64,000 nucleotides of DNA from Roridomyces roridus (Eukaryota > Basidiomycota > Agaricomycetes > Agaricales > Mycenaceae), in the NCBI GenBank assembly GCA_029378245.1, contig JARKIF010000130.1, positions 1 to 64,000 on the forward strand. Reading direction: 5' to 3'. The notes beneath the pieces are model-generated. The model had not been told where the DNA came from and made no database searches. It was given only the letters and a program-made list of their open reading frames with translations. The translations under genes were made by a program, and so were the position numbers. Each line of letters starts with the position of its first letter. Position 1 is the stretch's first letter. Shown piece after piece: positions 61,701-64,000 of this stretch.

Positions 61701-64000
61701 GATCGAGGATACAGTCTCGCCAACGGGAGAATCGGAGTGGGTGATTAAAATGGAAAGAGACTTGATCCGATGGGTGCGATTCCACGTGCTGAGACCCGGA
61801 GCGAGCAACGCGACGACTGTGCCCGGAACAGAGTCGACGACGGACTGAGAAAGGGTTACATCCGAGTGCAACACGCACGTTGGTCCGAGGTCGATCACGG
61901 CATGGCCCTCGGAGGTGGAATTCTGCAGACCAAGGACCGTCACCCCCGCACGGTAAAGCGAACTGTCCGAGTTGACTTGGACCAACGAACCAGCGACGAC
62001 AGAAAAACCAGGGAACGACGAGGCCCAGCTCACAAGCGCGAGGCCGTGATCAGGCTGGAGGTCGGGGATCAAAGCAAAAGGCAACGACGTGCGCGTCTGC
62101 ATCTGCTGCTTCGGCGCAAGGATCGGAACCAACCGCTGGACGAACAAATCCCCCTGTGCCGAGAAAATGATATCCGGCTCGGCCCGCAGACAATCCGGCA
62201 GCGTTTGCAACAAGTCCATGCGTACCGTGTTGGAAAAGGCGGCAGGGAACGAAACGAACTTGAATCGCCAAAACAGGTACTCGCGACGGAGCGCACGGGT
62301 CATGCACATACCGGCAGCTGCGTTTGGACCTTCTGTCGCGAGTATCCAAATCTCGAGGTCCTGCGCCGGGTTCAGACCCGAGAGCTCCCACTGCAGGAAC
62401 AACTCGTCTCCAACGACGTAGTCAAATACGAACGCAACGTCTTCAAGCCGGTCGGAGCGGGCGGTCTTCTCCGGGTCCCACGCAGCCTTTTGGGCGTCAA
62501 AGGTGCAGAAGAACGGATCAGACACGGGCGAGTAGTCGCTATGCACGACGGTGTACCCCGCCTGCTCGAAACCCACGCGGTATTCGTCAAGAGGGAATGC
62601 GTGGGGCGCGCCAAAAGTAGCCGTGTACCAGCCGGTCCCAGAGACTTGTTGATCCCAGGAAGTACGGTTGAGATCAGCGAGGATGAGGGTGCCGCCGGGA
62701 AGAAGGATGTCGTTGCAGAGATTGATGAGGGATGCTGGCTCTGCTTCGACATTCGACGCAGCCCTGCCGAACGATAGGACAATGTCGAAGAAACCGGCGC
62801 GGGGCAGTCCGTCGGCATGACGGCGGACAACGAAAAATTCGTCGTCGGCGAGGGTAGGCGGGGTGCGGCTGTTGGGGATAGAGACTTCGAACGCAACGTG
62901 GGGGAACTCGGCAGCGACCTCGGCAACCCGTGAGGTGATTGCGTCAACTGATGCCAGTTGAGAAGAAAAAAAACGCCACAGTTATTTACACACCTTCGGT
63001 CGATATACAGATTCGAATCGCCCGTTGAGAGTTATTCGGGCTCAGAGACATGATTGCGTTGCGCAAACGCGAACAACAGGTCGTCAGCGCCGTCGCAAGT
63101 CGCAAGTCTTGCGTGGCGATATCGAACTAGTCACCAATCAATCAAAGAATCAGTCGTGGCTAGATTTCAACTTACATTCGAATGTTCCTGGTGAATCAAC
63201 TCGATCGGCGAGTCAGGACTGCGAGGAGTCGTCAGATAAGTTATAAAGAAAAGACCGGTGTAAAACTCACGAAACGGGTTCCCCAGGGTCTGCCGCCTGG
63301 TGATCCAACACCGCGAAGAATTCCGACTTGTCCAACGGCGGAGTCAGCGGTGAGTCGGGCTGCCTCGGGCGGTTGAAAACACGTTGCGCAACGGGGTGAA
63401 GTGGTAGCGAAATGGCCTGGACGGGTGACAGATGGTGTTTCGCGACGACAAAGTTCTGCAAAGTACAGAGACGTTGGCCACGGCCGTCGACGACAGCGAT
63501 GTTGAACTGTAATGAATCTAATGGAAATGAGTGTCTTGAAAATACCTCATCGTGAGAGACTCACCGGGCCTCCAGGCGAGCAGCTCGACGTGGGCGTACA
63601 CGTGAGACGGCAGGTAGTTTAGTTTCGACGGCTTGTGTAAAATCACTTCCCCGATGCTCGAAGGGAGATAGTAATTATTTGGCGCAAAATCGCCGTGGAA
63701 GGGGCGGTAAGCAGTGATTTGGAACGCGGCATCGAGGATTGCGGGGTGGATGATGAAGAATTTATCCCTTGGTCTTGTTATTACGCTTCAAATTTTAACG
63801 GCGAAAACTCACTTTAAACTGCCGTCCAGGCCGCGGATCGACGCCAAAGCCTCCTCGGGCCCGAAGTACAGGTTCGTTACACGCTGGAACTTTGGACCGT
63901 ACGATGAGAAGAAGGATAGCGATGGGTAGAATTCTGTGCAGTGTTATCAGAAGGTCGAGAATTTTAAAAAAGAAATTCGAACCCGAATCAACGTGCGAAG
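58789..64000 (-). CDS. Reducing polyketide synthase, 3' part (DH-MT-KR-ACP-R), runs off the window
   Basis: Multidomain enzyme building a reduced polyketide. Minus strand, in order. Dehydratase: FYPSLSFFSSYGPKFQRVTN, FFIIHPAILDAAFQITAYRP, HVYAHVELLAWRP, FNIAVVDGRGQRLCTLQNFV. Methyltransferase-like: GFFDIVLSFGRAASN and LLPGGTLILADLNRTSWDQQ. A linker or degenerate enoylreductase-like stretch: LEIWILATEGPNAAAGMCMT. Ketoreductase: TYVILGGIGSLGASVAVYMA with the GGQTNYCA active-site Tyr. Carrier protein: DVPLTSYGVDSLSAGRLSFA, Ser in VDSLS. Thioester reductase: TQTVLLTGTTGALGCHLLAN, the YGESK pair, and VRVGQLTG-type NVIRVGQLTGSASGSW. The stop is at 58789-58791 after YWRGIGYLPRN. Ten or more short introns. 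The ketosynthase and acyltransferase must lie beyond 64000. A terminal reductase would release the product as an aldehyde or alcohol. Confidence 0.88.

Noticed and set aside
61770..62777. 335-codon plus-strand frame
   Set aside because: Antisense shadow of the polyketide synthase; Arg-rich composition and no motif.
1..64000. CRISPR array, bacterial operons, ribosome binding sites
   Set aside because: Spliced eukaryotic genes throughout; no regularly spaced short repeats with unique spacers.

Overview
The window is nuclear DNA from a filamentous basidiomycete, most likely an Agaricomycete. The signs are dense genes with introns of about 45-60 bp (GTGAGT/GTGCGT donors, CTGAC/CTAAC-like branch sites, CAG acceptors), a single-chain ATP-citrate lyase, lineage-specific MYND-finger genes, a reducing polyketide synthase ending in a thioester reductase, and hAT-type MITEs. 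All coordinates and exon joins are read by eye. Exon lengths that sum to whole codons support two of the spliced models: the MYND gene at 10720-12989 and the mitochondrial processing peptidase gene.

Layout. 1-9700 is repeat- and relic-rich: a broken Gag-like retroelement gene (2576-4590, minus), a second CCHC-knuckle fragment (about 5542-5902), a striking array of about nine 170-bp modules that each look like one intron plus one ~40-residue exon (6247-7620), a decayed Ser/Ala-rich tract (7690-8695) and a small spliced 3' gene end (to 9099). 9665-23356 carries plus-strand MYND genes (two intact, three damaged, one exon-1 fragment) with an extended-SDR reductase at 14138-15533 that has a 517-bp hAT MITE upstream. 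24345-36347 is a core of conserved genes: mitochondrial processing peptidase beta, a beta-propeller lactonase, a tandem pair of RNase III-like genes (the second split by a hAT MITE), and ATP-citrate lyase. 37142-56970 mirrors the left side on the minus strand: a second copy of a small unknown protein gene, then seven more MYND genes (two damaged, one carrying a TA-flanked MITE). 57225-64000 holds a metallo-beta-lactamase fold enzyme and the 3' part of a polyketide synthase running off the window, a likely secondary-metabolite locus.

The main structural story is a large inverted duplication. A unit of [D-type MYND, E-type MYND, small basic protein, G-rich tract, tRNA-like hairpin] lies at about 18.6-24.24 kb and in reverse at about 37.14-42.84 kb, flanking about 13 kb of single-copy or locally duplicated genes. 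The D+E pair is present a third time at 43.2-48.4 kb. Within this expansion the E-type copies stay intact while the D-type copies carry frameshifts, deletions and a MITE.
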